The translations under genes and the position numbers were made by a program. Shown here one piece after another: positions 24,393 to 37,904 of a DNA stretch of 64,000 nucleotides. A model generated the notes under the pieces. The model was not told the origin of the DNA and searched no databases. It saw only the letters and a list, made by a program, of their open reading frames with translations. This DNA is from Valencia hispanica (taxonomy: Eukaryota > Chordata > Actinopteri > Cyprinodontiformes > Valenciidae): assembly GCA_963556495.2 (NCBI GenBank), contig OY747705.1, positions 24,737,001 to 24,801,000 of the forward strand, in the 5' to 3' direction. Every line of letters starts with the position of its first letter. The stretch's first letter is position 1.

Positions 24393-24975
24393 ATGTCTGA
24401 AACGCTACTAGGGCCAGAAGAAAAGTTACTCAAAAGCTATTCCGGAATTGCGCCGCTCAAGGTGGCAGCATGTTGGAGTAGCTCTGTTACTTTGGTTCAT
24501 TTTTTTTTCTTTTTTAAAACTTTAATTCTTCCATTTTTGGTAGAAACATTGTTTTTGTGGACAACTGTTCTCTCTGGTTTCGAATGCTGTGCAGCTGGAA
24601 GGATTTTTGCTGATACTTTTTATTTTTGGACATTTGTTATGATGCATAACCATGGCAACAAGGTGGTTTACAACTGGCAGCAGCTGATTAACATCACAAA
24701 AGCTCAAATAATACCTCAACTACAGCCACAAAACCCTGATGAGTTGAAAAGAAGATAGATCCAGAGTATCCTCTACATCAGACAACTACAGAGCGTCTTC
24801 AGTCAGAGGCTTCTTCAGATCTGCAGAGCGCTACAAGAGATCATCCCTACCCACAGTAATCAGCATCTACAACAAATCTTTGAAGGAACTTGCATAATGA
24901 GTTACAACAACATTTAATTTCCCTTTGGGATTAATAAAGTAATTTTGAATTTGAATTGAATTTGAATTTTATAAC
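24393..24975 (+). mobile_element. Internally deleted non-LTR retrotransposon
   Basis: The 3' part (about 24,775-24,890) reads T-S-D-N-Y-R-A-S-S-V-R-G-F-F-R-S, then Y-K-R-S-S-L-P-T and I-S-I-Y-N-K, the C-terminus of a LINE ORF2 of the type ending in …R-S-x-x-P-T-x-I-x-x-Y-N. It is followed by atttccctttgggattaata, aagtaattttg and a (TTTGAATT)n tail. The 5' part (24,393-24,760) includes gccgctcaaggtggcagcat, which resembles a LINE 5' leader. The intervening several kilobases of polymerase are absent. A short reverse-orientation tail of the same family is at 59,775-59,850. Confidence 0.65.
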
Positions 24976-26869
24976 AAGTAATTCTTAAAAAATACCAAAA
25001 CAGCTCAGGAAGCAAGTTGGAAAATGTCTGCATGCACTCAAAAAGTGGCTGAAACAAAGGACTGCAGCTGACAAATGAGTTGTGAGATGTTTAGGGCAAA
25101 ACTGTCATCTATATTTAATTCAAGGCAGCCGGACAATTGGAGAAAAACGTAAATTTTTTGCCAAACATTCCATATGTGTGCAACTTAGCATGTTATTCAA
25201 ATCTGTCCAATAGTATTGATATTTATGGAAAAAGAAAGTTCACATAATATAAGGATAAAATATAAAGAGAACAACAGTTTCAAATGTTTTGATGAAAGAC
25301 CAAAGAAACAAAAACTCTGAGTTTAAATAAATCAGAGGCAATAATGCTGATAATTTGTGTAAACAATAATTTCTTACTGAAAGAAATCAAAAAAAAAAAA
25401 AAAATGTCACTAATTTTGCCGTGACAATCTGTTATTTTTTCCAAAGCATACTAGAGTCTTTAAAATGTGTTTAAAAAAAGCAAAATAAAATAAACAAAGT
25501 CTGGTTTTGAGTATGAAGTGTGTGTGTCACCCATGGTGCACTCTACCTTTGTTTGTTGAGTCTCAAGGGTGTTAAACTGTCAAAACTGCATCAGAGTACA
25601 GAGTTTATTACCAGGACATCTCTCTTTTTTTCCCTACACACAATGAACCACCGAGGTTTAAAAGTTGAATGCTATGCACTGTCTCTGAGTGCCCCCAAGT
25701 TTTCAAATAAAGATTAACTCAATCAATCAGAAAATGAGTTAGACTGCCCTCCTGCGTTTGTCCTGCTCAGCATTCAGCATGTCGAGGTGATTGCTGACAG
25801 AGCTGCAGCATTGCTAAACATGAGATCAACTACAGTCAATATTACATCACATCAGCAACATTTTAGCTGTGAAAAATTCAGTGGTAGTGATACTTCTGTG
25901 TGGTTAATATGGCATCTCAGAGATGGAATAATGATGCTCCAGAACCTTCTCACGTTTGAAGTTTGAAAATTACATTTTACAAGCTAAAATATCAAATGCA
26001 TAGTAAGGAAATGATGGAGTGTTATCACTTAAGTTCAGGCCCACTGCCAGGCCTGGGCGGGCCGGGCAGCCCATTCAGGTATCGGGTCCGCCCAAGACAG
26101 ATCACAAACCCCCGACGTTCTAACCGTGCAATATATTGACTCTGGTCTACACTCCATACCAGTCGGTGGCAGTTTGTTGTTTGCAGGCCGTTTGTAAGCA
26201 CAACGAAGAAGAAGAAGTGTGCTATGTTATTGTTAGGCTAACTTGCATGCAAACAGTAGTTCTGATGAAACTTAGAGAGAATACACACAAGGAAGGAAAT
26301 TATCATGGTTTTGAGCTGCAGATGACATCGGATTTTGGACAAAAGACTTGTTGTGGACTAACTATTTTAAAGGAGGACATTACTGGACCGTTGTGTGTCC
26401 GTGTACAATAAGGCATTATTGTATCTTCATTATTTTTTTTCAAACAAAAAATCAGATGCACAAATCAGAAAACACAAATCCAAGTTTTGGTTCACAAAAC
26501 GAAAATGGGAAAAAAAACGGGTAACGGGAGCTCATTTTCAATAAAAAATGTTATTTATTTTTTTTTGTCTTTTTGAGGCAAGTGGCCTGACCTGGAAGTT
26601 TTCTTTGCCCCACATACGCTGTGTGGAGAGCTGTTTGTTTACACTCAGCAAAAGCAGCGTATAATTCATTTGATCGTGATAATTACACACAGAAACCCCT
26701 ATGTCCTGACTTTTTGTTTGAGGATTAAAAAAAACAGAACAGAGAAGCGTTTGAGATCGGTGTGTGATCGTGCTGATAGCCAGTTTGTCGATTCAGGAAG
26801 TTAGCTCTGTTTGAACCTGCTGATCTCCTTGGTAACTGATGCTGGCCACATCACCTGATCTGAAGCACT

Positions 26870-27400
26870 TATATGGCACTTTTCCACTATCGCCTACTCA
26901 ACCGAACCTTGGCATGGTTGCTTTTCCACTGGACCAGCCCAAGTAGGTGTGTGGCCCCAGAATACGTAGCTACGCGACATATTTAATTAAACGACAATGG
27001 AGGACAGGGTAGCGATGTTTAACATTCTGCTTAGTCTGCGGCTTTTGTCAGACTCCAAAAACAAGAGACCCAGAAGAGCCTGCTGGTGGCAAGGAGAAAC
27101 ATTCTGGAGAGTGGGGGACCCCATAAAGCAGTATAAAGTGGAAGACAGGATACCGTTATCCGATTTTTCGTTTGAAACTGAAAAAACGTGTTTTTTCCTT
27201 ATTTTCATTTTTTGCTTCTAACAAAAAACAAACTGCCTGAATGTACACGGACCGTTGTGAAGAGTAAGTTGTCACTTATTTGCTTTCTGAGTGGTTTGAT
27301 AAAAGCGTGTACTGTGTCTACAGTTATGATTGTATCATTGATTGGAACATATCATTTGAATGACAAGTAGGGATAAGATGGTGTTGAAATTCAGCTCAGG
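26870..27400. repeat. Probable MITE fragment, 'ttttccactatcgcctactc' family
   Basis: The start ggcacttttccactatcgcc is followed by tactcaaccgaaccttggca and gcttttccactggaccagcc, a layout seen in a common teleost MITE family. The opposite terminus is not recognisable. An open frame at 26,997-27,221 starts in it (M-E-D-R-V-A-M-F) but carries no known domain. Confidence 0.4.
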
Positions 27401-29860
27401 TGCTTGGAAGTTTCTTTACCTCAGGTGGGGCATGGATAATAACTTTCTATTTTTTTCCATGAATATGTCAAACTTTCTTGTGCAGAGGTGACCTATTTTT
27501 AGGAGCACTGTGAGGTTAGGCGGACTTTCTTTGAAAGTAGAAGAGAGCTACTGACGTCTGGTAGCAGCTAGCAAACAATATCAGAATAGTTGACAGCAGA
27601 ATCTAGCGCAGCAGCAAGAAACTGCTTTTGGAGTACAACAACAAACGTTCTAGCCACCCACCTAGAGCAGACCGGCCGTTCGGGAAAACTTCCCTCCGGC
27701 CAGCCGCCCCTGAAAGAATCTCAGCTTTGATGTATAATATGATGTATAATATGAATATGTACATAGAAAGGGTGTCAAGGGTTTCCCAGCTAAATTACCC
27801 TGGTGCCAGGTCTGCTTGAGCTGTATCATTTTACAGCATAGAAAACACAACAGTGTGACTGGATCAATTAGAAAAGAGGTGATGTGAACTGAAAAGTGTT
27901 TATGTCCAGGACAGGAGATCACATTGCAGGTTCTTTTAAACTATGACCCTAACCTTCATCCTGTTGTCTTTGTCATCATTCTGAGTGTACTGTCATGTTT
28001 TCTGTCATGTGCTTTTTCCTCACATTCTCCTATCCATACCTTCTTTATTTTTGCCAGTTATCAGTTTTCACTGATTATGTCCCCTGTCTTTAACCCATGT
28101 CAGATTAATCGCTTTTTTGTTTTTACCCACTGTTGCATCACTCTCTATGTTTATACTAAAATAGTAATTTTTATCAATCACGTTATTATTTCAGCTGTTT
28201 TTTCTCTACTTCCATTTTCTATCTGGTCCTTTTAAATCTTTTTGGTCCTTGTTGAGCACCTTATCTACATGCTCTACTTTCTTTCCAATTCTCCTATAGA
28301 AAGATAGAAATGCTTTCATGTTGACATAAACATATGCATTTGCAGAATCTCTTTCCCACTGAAAAATGAAGTCATCCTTTACCCACAACTGAAAATATTA
28401 AAGCAAACCATAGTTGAGAAGCTCCTTGTGCTTCTAGGTTTGTCTCCCCTCCTCTCCTTGCAACACAAAAGACATGCAACATATCTTCTTTTTCAGGTTT
28501 TTCCTGGCGTTCCATCCCTCACTGACTTCTCTCCTCGTCTCTCCATCACTGCACTTCTCAGCCCTTCCTCTCTTTTAAGATGATTTCCTGTCTGTCTCTG
28601 CTCATTAATTTTCCACAGTTTCTGGCTCACTTGTCTTTAAGCCATACGATAACTCACTCTTTCCTTGAAAACATGCTAACAGAATGCTAAAAGACAAAGC
28701 TCTAGTATTTGAATGCAACCATCCATAAGATGAGGAGCTGTCCTCTCTAATCCCACATAAGCATGTTTAACAATAATTAAGTAGTTCAAGAGATATTTTG
28801 GATTTTCTTTTAATTAGGTACACAACAAAAAGTCTAAACCATCCCTTTAAGGAGAAGGTTGGAAACCAAGATGAGTCTTTAAGATGAACTGTGCTTAGAT
28901 AAAACAGAAGTGGCTAAAAGGTTTTGTTGATGCAGAAACTATGTTGCATCATTTAAGGTAAATAGATTACAGCATCATCTGAAGGGCACAAAAGAAAATC
29001 AGGGTAGTCAGATTCATTCCAGAAAAGGGTATCATAGATGCATAGACTTGAAAAAAGAACATTGCTGAAAATAACTTGCTAAGTGTTTCATATTTTCCAC
29101 TTTAGAGCATGTGGGAGTGCAGAAAAACAAAGCCCAGACAGAATAAAGAATACGTAGTTCAGCAGCTCATTGTTGCAATAATGATTCTAATGAAGCAAAG
29201 CATTTTTCAAAAATCAATAAACGACTTCAGGAATCACAAGCTGCAGCTTGTGAGTGGGCCTCCCAGAGCCATGAATATTTTCACCAGAAAAAAATCCAAT
29301 TAAAAAAAACTTTAGCCAGGCAACCATTAATTTTGGACTCATGCAGAAACAACATTGGGTAACAGAATGTAACAGGGGTATGAAGATCTGCTCTGAAATG
29401 TGGGAGACAAAGTCGGAGGATCACAGATGAGGGGTCTTAATAACAGCATGCATTTTGATGAAAAGCATATGCATTTATTTTCTCTTGAAGACTGAAATCT
29501 GATTGATTAAAATACCTTCTGTCATTACATTTTCCAGTTATTTTTATTTATGTAGCTTTCATGGAAAAAGATGAATAATATTTTCTACAAACAGGCAGAA
29601 CGCAAGCTCTTTTTTATTGCTACTTTTTATTTCCTCCTTTTCAAAGGAAAAGAGTACTGGCACCAGGATGAAAACAATAAACATTTGCTGTGTCTGTGTT
29701 TAGCATCAATAATATGAGACCAATAAATGAAAGGTTTTAAGTTGCTTAGACTGTACGCCCAGAGACAGTAGTGGAGAGTCAAATCAGGAGATTAACTGAA
29801 ATTACTCCATGAACTGAATACTTTGGTTGAATTTAAGACCCAGTGTGGTATTTTAGAAAT

Positions 29861-30617
29861 GAGCGCGTTTCTCAAACTATGGGGTGAGTCCCACTAGTGG
29901 GGCGCAGAGGTATTGCAGGTGGGGCGTGACATCAATGGGATTTAAATAGTTTTTCCCCCCTAGATTCTGTCGTCGTGAATGTTTCACTGCACTGTAAATT
30001 AAATCAACCAACTCCCCCCTCTCACAAAATTAAACACACTCAAATAAATTAGCAATTGTGATCATCATTGTAAACAGAACCGGGACCTGGAACATCGGGC
30101 TGGGAGTTTGACGTCAGAATATATCACAGCAGAACAAAACAAGCTGAAGTAGCCCCATTATCAGAGATTCCATCTACAAAATGTACAAATATCTAAAAAG
30201 ATCAGGGAACGTTTCAGAGTCAGAGAAGTCACACGGTCAACCACGGAGGAAATACAAGGATGAGTATCTTGGTCTTTATTTATTTTATCTTTATTTTTTT
30301 TATTTTGTACTTTTGAAAGCTTTGTAAATTTGATAAAACTACAACTTCTTTTTTCTCCAACTGTGAGCTGAAGTTCTACATGTAGCAACTACCGACAGCA
30401 TATATTTCTGAGCCGGTTTTATACCAGTGCGCAACCCCTTTTTCCAACTAATTTATACCCTTAAAAACTTGTAGATTAACTCGGCTATTTAAATAAATAA
30501 AACACTTTAAAAATCCGGCGTGGTCACCATACTGTTGGGGCGATAAAAGCATGGGGGGCTTGTGTATGCTCCTTTGTCCAAAGTGGGGAATGATAAAAAA
30601 AAGTTTGAGAAACACTG
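29861..30617 (+). mobile_element. hAT element retaining the transposase N-terminus
   Basis: The ends are gcgtttctcaaactatgggg on the left and aagtttgagaaacactg on the right, the classic hAT/Charlie-type inverted termini. On the plus strand at about 30,181 an ATG frame gives M-Y-K-Y-L-K-R-S-G-N, followed by R-R-K-Y-K-D-E-Y-L-G. This resembles the start of ZBED-like hAT transposases (M-x-x-F-L-K-R … K-R-K-Y-D-x-x-Y-L). The frame then stops, and the catalytic domain and most of the gene are deleted, leaving 757 bp. Candidate duplications flanking it differ by several transitions. Confidence 0.72.
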
Positions 30618-31510
30618 CTCTAAAGTCAGGTCACAGTTTTGTTTCTCTGCTTTAAATTTTTCTCCAGCTCAAACTAGTTCGGTCAAACACGAAATCTCTG
30701 GTGCTGTGACACTACAGAAAAACAAATCTAAAATGCATTTGGTCCCTCTGTGGTGTTGGTGTTTTTCTTTGCTGTTAAAGCTTGATTAAAAATGTATGTC
30801 CTCTTTCTTGACTTTTGGACACAGAAATGCACAAAACTATTTGGGTTTCCTGTTTTCTTATTGTATTCTTCCAGGACACCAACAACTGCATATGTTCTTA
30901 TGAGAGATACTTGAGTTTGAGACTTGGACTTTAGTCACATGTGCATAAACCAGGACTCGAGACTTGACTCAGACTCACGTCTAGTGAGCAGTCTTTATTT
31001 CATGTAATTAGGGTTGAAAAAAAGTCTCTGAGAAGGTGTGTTTGGTGTTGGGGAGAGGGAGGAGGGGTCAACGATGGGGGCTTTTGGTTATTAATAGCTA
31101 ACAACTATGTACTCATGTTGGCTGCAGCTTCATTTTATTACCACACTAATGTCTCTTAAACTAAACTATGTAATAAATCACTTCAAGTTGGAGTAGTATC
31201 AGTATTCTCAAACTTCCTTTTTGTTTTTATGTTTTTTAACAGAGCATCATACCATAATGCTTCAAGGTTGTCTCTTGTGAATGATTTAGAAGATTTAATA
31301 AAAGGTGGCAAAGGTATAAGCTGTGAAGCAAATAACGTCAGGGCGTTTACCTTGAATGAACTTGCAGCTCCTCTTAGGAAACAGGTAAATCAAGCATCTT
31401 TCCATATTGTAAGATCACAGTTCTTTTTACATTACATTTGGTCATGAACAAACTTTTCACTCAAATTAATATCTGCTATACATTGTTTTGGGCTTAAACC
31501 AGTTAACATC

Positions 31511-33792
31511 GGGGCCATATTTATGGGTTCAGAACAGTATCACCTTGAAATGAAACTGAAAAGAAATATTGGCATTGAAAAATATTATTGTAACTGAAAA
31601 TATTAATTTTGAATCTGAAATAAATCTAGTGAAAATTTTTGTATTGAAAGTGATTTTTTTTCTATGAAACTCATGTATATGCATTGAAAGAAATAACTCA
31701 AGTTTTCAAACTTTCATTTTTTTTTACAATGCTAATCTTTTTTTCAATGCCATCATTTTTTTCAGCTTCAATCAGGTGATACTGCTTTGACGCTTGTGTG
31801 TGGACGCGCATGAGGGGCGGGCCTTCAGCCATCCATATGTTTGCATGAACGAGGCAGGAGAAAAACTCAGACTGTCCGAGGCGAGACGCGAGAGACAGCA
31901 GGACATTTACATTGCTAATAATGTGGTTTGTGGAAGAAAAAAAGACAAACGGTTTCTTCTCAGTTTCTTCTACTGACCAGTAGACTAGGAGTCTTTGTGA
32001 TAAAGTTTTATGCTTGTGTAGCCTGTCTTTGTTGGAGGTTCTCCTCATTACAGACAGTTTGGTATGAAGGGATGTAAATACACACTATATAGGCTATATC
32101 ATATTAAATAACTGTATTTATTTCAGATCCACAATACATATTTACAATACATGTCAATAACGTTAACAAATAAATTAAGACTGGTGTAAGCAAAGCTAAC
32201 AACACTGACAACTGTTTTTATTAGATTGCAAAACTTACTTGTGACACACACTCTAAACCAGAAGGTGGCGCTAATGCGCGTCAACTACCATGGCAAACTG
32301 AGAAGAAACCGTTCATATCTTATTTTTTAATTATTATTATTCCACAAACCATATTACACTTTCTGTACACCTAGAGACTTTGAAACGATTTAGAAAAGAT
32401 TCTTAAAGATTATTAGCTCACATCTAAAGACTTGGGTTAACAGTTTTTTAGTCTCGGACTAAAGATTTTATAAACACTGAATCTTGTTGGGACACTATTT
32501 AAGACAACACCTAGGCTATTTTAGCTTCCCGCAAAATTCCTCCCATTATGCTCAGCATTATACAGTTTCTTTATGTGCGAATGTTTTAGCATTCTTTGGC
32601 AAGATTATTTGTTATGTCAAATAAAGACTTGCATTCAAAGTGGGTACTGTATCAACAAGTAACTGGTTAACTCATATCTTTTTAATGCAAGGTGTTTATG
32701 CTGTACCATTTGCTCCATGCAGATGCACAGATAGCTCTGGTTTGTGCCTGTATTCCAGGGGGCAAGGTTGGCATACACTTTTTAATGTATGGCCCATTAC
32801 TCAGCCATCGAACACGAATATTGTATTTGTTGTGTATAGACCATAGACTGTATATATAACCCTGCCAGGCTCCATAGGTGGCTACAAAACTGTTATTTAT
32901 AAATATGACACCTATGTTTAAAGCCTACTTTCCCGCAGGAACAAAAACAAATTTGATATGTGGCAAGGTGCAAGACAATATCATAAATGGGACTCAAACC
33001 CACCATCATCGGCAATGTAATCCTGCTTATTAACCATTGTTGTATAGCAGTAAAGTACAACCCCAGACAGCCAGGGTACACTCTGAAGCAGACAGGACCC
33101 CCACACGGTCACATAGAATGAACAGAGAGAACAGATTAGGACTCCATGCGCATGGTTTAATAAACCGAGGGTCCAGATTCTTACCCCTCAAAAATTATTT
33201 CTGCACCTGACCCCTCCCGGGCTCTGTAGCTTTGTGCTTCCGCTTGTGTGAGAACGGCTTTATTGGTTATTGGTTGATTTACGTCACAACGACTACACTA
33301 GGACTTGCAATAATATCAAACATGTTTGATTCAAAAGACTACAGAAAGACTGTCATAAATCGGGTCCCCAACTGCAGATTATCACCTTCCACAAACCACA
33401 TTAGAAGCAAAGAAAATGTTGATCCCACTCGGACAGTCGGAGTTTCCCTCCTGCCTCGTTCATGCAAACATATGGGGGGCTGAAGCCCCGCCCCTCATGC
33501 GCGTGCACACACAAGCGTCAAAACAGTATCACCTGAATGAAGCTGAAAAAAAGATGGCACTGAAAAAAGGATTGGCATTGTAAAAAAAAGATTGGCATTA
33601 TAAAAAAGGATTGGCATTATAAAAAAAAAATCACTTTCAATACAAACATTTTCACTAGATTTATTTCAGATTCAAAATTAATATTTTCAGTTACAATAAT
33701 ATTTTTCAATGCCAATTTTTATTTTCAATGCCAATATTTATTTTCAGTTTCATTTCAAGGTGATACTCTTCTGATCCCATACATATTCCCCC
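31511..33792. mobile_element. 2.3-kb element with about 365-bp terminal inverted repeats
   Basis: The left arm (31,511-31,880) and right arm (33,428-33,792) are reverse complements over nearly their whole length. Shared blocks include agtatcaccttgaaatgaaa, gaaaatattaattttgaatc, gaaataaatctagtgaaaat, gacgcttgtgtgtg and tatgtttgcatgaacgaggc. The outer ends both read gggg..atat.tatggg.tcagaa. The right arm carries a tandem 'ggattggcattataaaaaa' expansion that is poorer on the left. An inner inverted pair lies at 31,921-31,965 and 32,295-32,356, around ggtttcttctcagttt and tggtttgtgga. No transposase domain is recognised in the 1.5-kb core. Superfamily unknown. Confidence 0.8.
32984..33040 (-). 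repeat. Possible tRNA-derived fragment (box B-like)
   Basis: On the minus strand the stretch ends with tgggtttgagtccca, a 4-bp stem closing a 7-base TTTGAGT loop like a T-arm. Upstream is ggttaataagcaggattaca, which could be D-arm and anticodon-arm remains. No complete cloverleaf can be drawn. It lies inside the long-TIR element. Confidence 0.25.
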
Positions 33793-36700
33793 AGAATCTA
33801 GTATAGATGAATTAACTGATGTAAGAACAAAAATTAGAGCACTTACTATTTTAACAATAACAAATTGATCAACTTACTAATAATTTTCTTTGAAGATAAC
33901 ATATATTTATGTTTCCAATTAGCTAAAAACTACACCTTATTAATATTAAAACTGATTAACAACAATTCATAACAGCATTTTTACATGATCAGTGAAACAA
34001 TACTGAAACTGATACTAAAGCAGAATAGTGCAAAATTTAACATCCTAACCTACAGTTATGCAATAATATGCTCAGTATAGATAGCATGCATCATGGTAAA
34101 TACTTACTAATACCGGCTTTTAGAAATAGTTGTATTAACTTTACAATATTTTTTTTCCTGCCTAGAAAAAGAGGAATTCCTTTGAATGGGCAGTGGGAGC
34201 AAACCAGGCAAGTGAAATGTAGTAACAGTTGTCCTGTGGGTGAGTGCCAGACAGCACTAGAGAGACTATTGTAGTATTGTGCTCCATCTGTATAGCAAGC
34301 CAGCAGCAACACACTGTGGTAAGCAGTTAAAACACACACATTTTAAAAATAATTTGTATTTAAACACTGTGCGATGCAGAGCAGAAACAAATATTTTTGC
34401 TTTTAATGTATTTTCAGCCGTTCACATAGCCTATATAACCCAGGAAAAAATCATATCACTTTACAGTAGTAATTGTTCTAGTATTAACAGGTGCACGATA
34501 AATTATATCATCGTACATTAACAGCTGCAGGACTTTGCGCTATGACTAATAACAGCTCTGTCTGCACAGCTTAAACTGCGGCACTACAGTGTGTTTAGTC
34601 TTTTTCAGTCACCTTTTAATGCATTCATACTGTCTTGCTCCCCCAATGTTTAATTATACCTCCAAGGCCTGCTTTTTGCTGTGTTTATATAATCCCTCTG
34701 TTGTGTCACAATGATCTCATTCAGGATTCGGTGAAAAATCTATGCTGTATTTGATGCTTTTTATACATGTGGGGCAGAAACCCTGTCTGTGTGGTGTTTG
34801 TGAGGTCAGACAGAGGGACATTGAGCTAAATGGCTGATGTCACTAGCCAAGGACAATGAGCAATATGGTTGTACCACCTACCAACACCAATAAACATTTA
34901 AATCATGTCTACATAAGCACATTCGAATGAAAACTTATGTTACAGAGCAACGTTCATCTTAGATTAACTTCAAAATAGCAGCTCTGAAACTCTCACCACA
35001 TGTTAGCATATCTAAAAATGTGTTAATGTGAAGATATCAAGTGAACAATGTGAAACAATGAATTTCCGTATCATCTAAAAATAATATGTGTTGTTTAAGA
35101 TGTGCACTTTGTTTTGTATATCGTATGCTTTTCAGGATAAAGATCATAACATTTTTGAGTGTTACAACATTAGGAAAGAGCCAGTTGCTTTCCCTTTGAT
35201 GTCACAGTCTTTCTTTCTGCCATAATCCCCCTCACCTGTTAAATGGTCTATACTCAGTCTATGAGCTCTTCCAAGTGGTCAAACAATAGTTCAATAAATC
35301 GATTAGAAAACATGTCAGGCTGCCTTGCCACTGGACACACTAGAAGCATTTGGCATGCTAAAGTGAGTGAATCTTAATCAGTGAGGAAGAATGTCTGCAT
35401 AGCTTAGCATGAGACTGAATGACATCCTCGGATCATTGCTGTGATGTCTGAGTAGCATACAGTTCTGTAACAGTTGTACCTACAGCTGGTGCCAGATGTT
35501 TAACTACACTCTATATAATAAAAAAAAATTCTGAATAATGGTTAAAAATATGGGATCAGTGTTACGCTTTTTAATTGTGTTTCAAAAGTTGTCGTCAAAT
35601 TCTTAAAACGCCTAAGTCTAATGCTGTCACCCACTAATAACGTACACGCCACACCGCATTCCTAAAACTCTCTCAACAAGCTATCCTTTCTCTCTTCCCT
35701 CTTTCTGTTTCTACCTTCATTCTTGTGTTTCCCTCCTACTTTCCACTCTTTCATACTTCAAGGAGTAATTGCTCCTTCGTTCTTCCCTCCCAGCTCCACC
35801 TTCATGGTGTTGAGAGAGGGTAACACACTGGTGCCAGACTTTTTCTCTCTCTTCTCTGTCCTTTTTCCACCCCTTCTGTGCATTCTGCAAAGATTGCTGG
35901 GAGACTTTAAAATAAGCTTTAGGAAGCTGGCCTAATCCAAGGTGATTTATCTAAATGAGACATGTGCATGCGTGTATCTACACGCGTGTTTGTATTCATA
36001 CAGCGTGTGTTTGTGTGTACACAGGCATGTGGGTGGGACTCTGTGTGTGGGTGTGGATGTGTGTTCAAGCCTTAACAAAAGCATTGTTCATAGATGTCTC
36101 TTGGGTGAAGTTGTCTCTTTTATCTGCCCACCCACACACACTCAGACACATACTGTACCACCAATGTTAAATGGGGTGTTTTCTGTTCATTTGTGGCTCC
36201 ATATTCTAATTCCTGTATTGAATCAGCTGGAGGGGCTGCTGTGAATGATTTTTACATTACAGACGATGTGAGAAGTCAAACAAATTAAGGTGCTTCTCAA
36301 ACCATGAGTTACTTAAAGTACAGAGACAATAATGATGATGATAACTATTGCTACTTCTCTTTTCAATAACATCATAATTATTAGTGATTAGATTAAAAAA
36401 ATGCAAGTATTATTTTGTTTCTTTACATACTGGAGTTGTTTTTATACCATAATGTCATTTTCACTGTTTTGGGAAAATTTCCACATACCCTGAATAAGTA
36501 AACACTGCGCTGGATGGGCTGTATCTTGAGCCGATCACCACATAAAGGCATCTGAAGTATTTGCCTCATAGAAATTAAGCCTTTAATCATTATTTCAAAA
36601 TATGACAACGTTTTGACATAGACATCATTCATTATGACAATACATAATGTAAATAAACTAAAAAGAAGAAAACAAAAGAAATGGATCATTTAAAAACAGA

Positions 36701-37904
36701 AACTGGTTTGTAGCCAACATTGTAGTCTATAGACTCTAACTTCTTCAGTGGGTGATGACTAAATCCACTGACATTTAGCCTTTGCAGCTTTCCTCTGAGC
36801 CCCTTTGATGCGAGCGTAGGCAAGAATAACTAGAATGTGCCAAAGTTGTGTATGGAATTGCTTGCATTCATAGCATGTTCCCTACAGGAGGCCCTACTGG
36901 AGTCTCTATCAACACTTTGTTTTTCCTCCAGACAGTTCAGACAGGTTTAAGACTCTTAAAACCAGCTCAACCCTCCCCTACATCTGGCCATACTTTAATC
37001 CCCAGGACCATCACCCACTGGTGGCTGGCAGAGCAACATTTAACTCAGGAAGAGCCATCCGTGTTCAGCTTCTGACCTCTTCTTTACGGCTATCTTACAT
37101 CACTTTGATTTCTTCCTCTAGCTCTTAAGCTTTATTTGCTCTGAAACAAAAACGTGTGCCCTTTTTGTCTTTTCTGTGTCATGTTTTCCTTTTTCTCCTT
37201 CTCTTTGTAAATGTCCCCTTTTTTTTCTCCCTATAATTTTTCTCCCGTCTGCGTTTGTGTCGTTGTGCCCCCTTCTCTCATATGTCTTTCATCTGTTTTT
37301 TTTTTCTTTCCAACCACCACCACTCCCAGCTGCACCCTGTCTTACGCCCCCCCTTAAGGAGCCTGTGACTGTAATGTTGCAGAGGAGAACACAGTGTGTC
37401 AGCCTAAATCAGAAAGATGAGCTGGGAGAGGAGTAAGAGGCTGAGAGTACTGCATTAATGTACACACAGACACACACACTCACCCGTCATCCTGCCTGAG
37501 GGGTCGGACATAGAGAAAGCATAAACACGCACAAGGTTGTTTCAATAAATGACCAGTGACTCAGTGATAAAATCCTGATACAGTCTTTTATCTAGAATTA
37601 TGTAGGAAAATAATATTTTTCAATCATAAAACTGTGGAAATTTTTTTTTAATTTTATTACTTTTATCTTGAAGTTTTTAAAGAATGTGATCTTTTTTTTT
37701 GTGCAAATAATTAAACCAAACCATTTGCAAACCATTTATTTACATTTCAAAAGTTCACATGGATTTCATAGTATCTTAATGCTGAATTTGAACTTTTATT
37801 TTTCCATTTTGGAATGATGATACAACTTTAAAAAATATTTTAAAGTGGACAAGTTTGAATTCATTGCTGCTTCTAATCTCGAATTCACATATGCTCAAAA
37901 TTAT

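Noticed and set aside
32984..33040. Functional tRNA gene
   Set aside because: Only a T-arm-like hairpin is convincing. No acceptor stem or anticodon loop can be drawn, so it is listed only as a weak tRNA-derived fragment.
33232..33483. 83-codon plus-strand frame next to the right arm of the long-TIR element
   Set aside because: I recognise no domain, and it runs into the inverted repeat itself. It could be a remnant of an element gene but cannot be supported.
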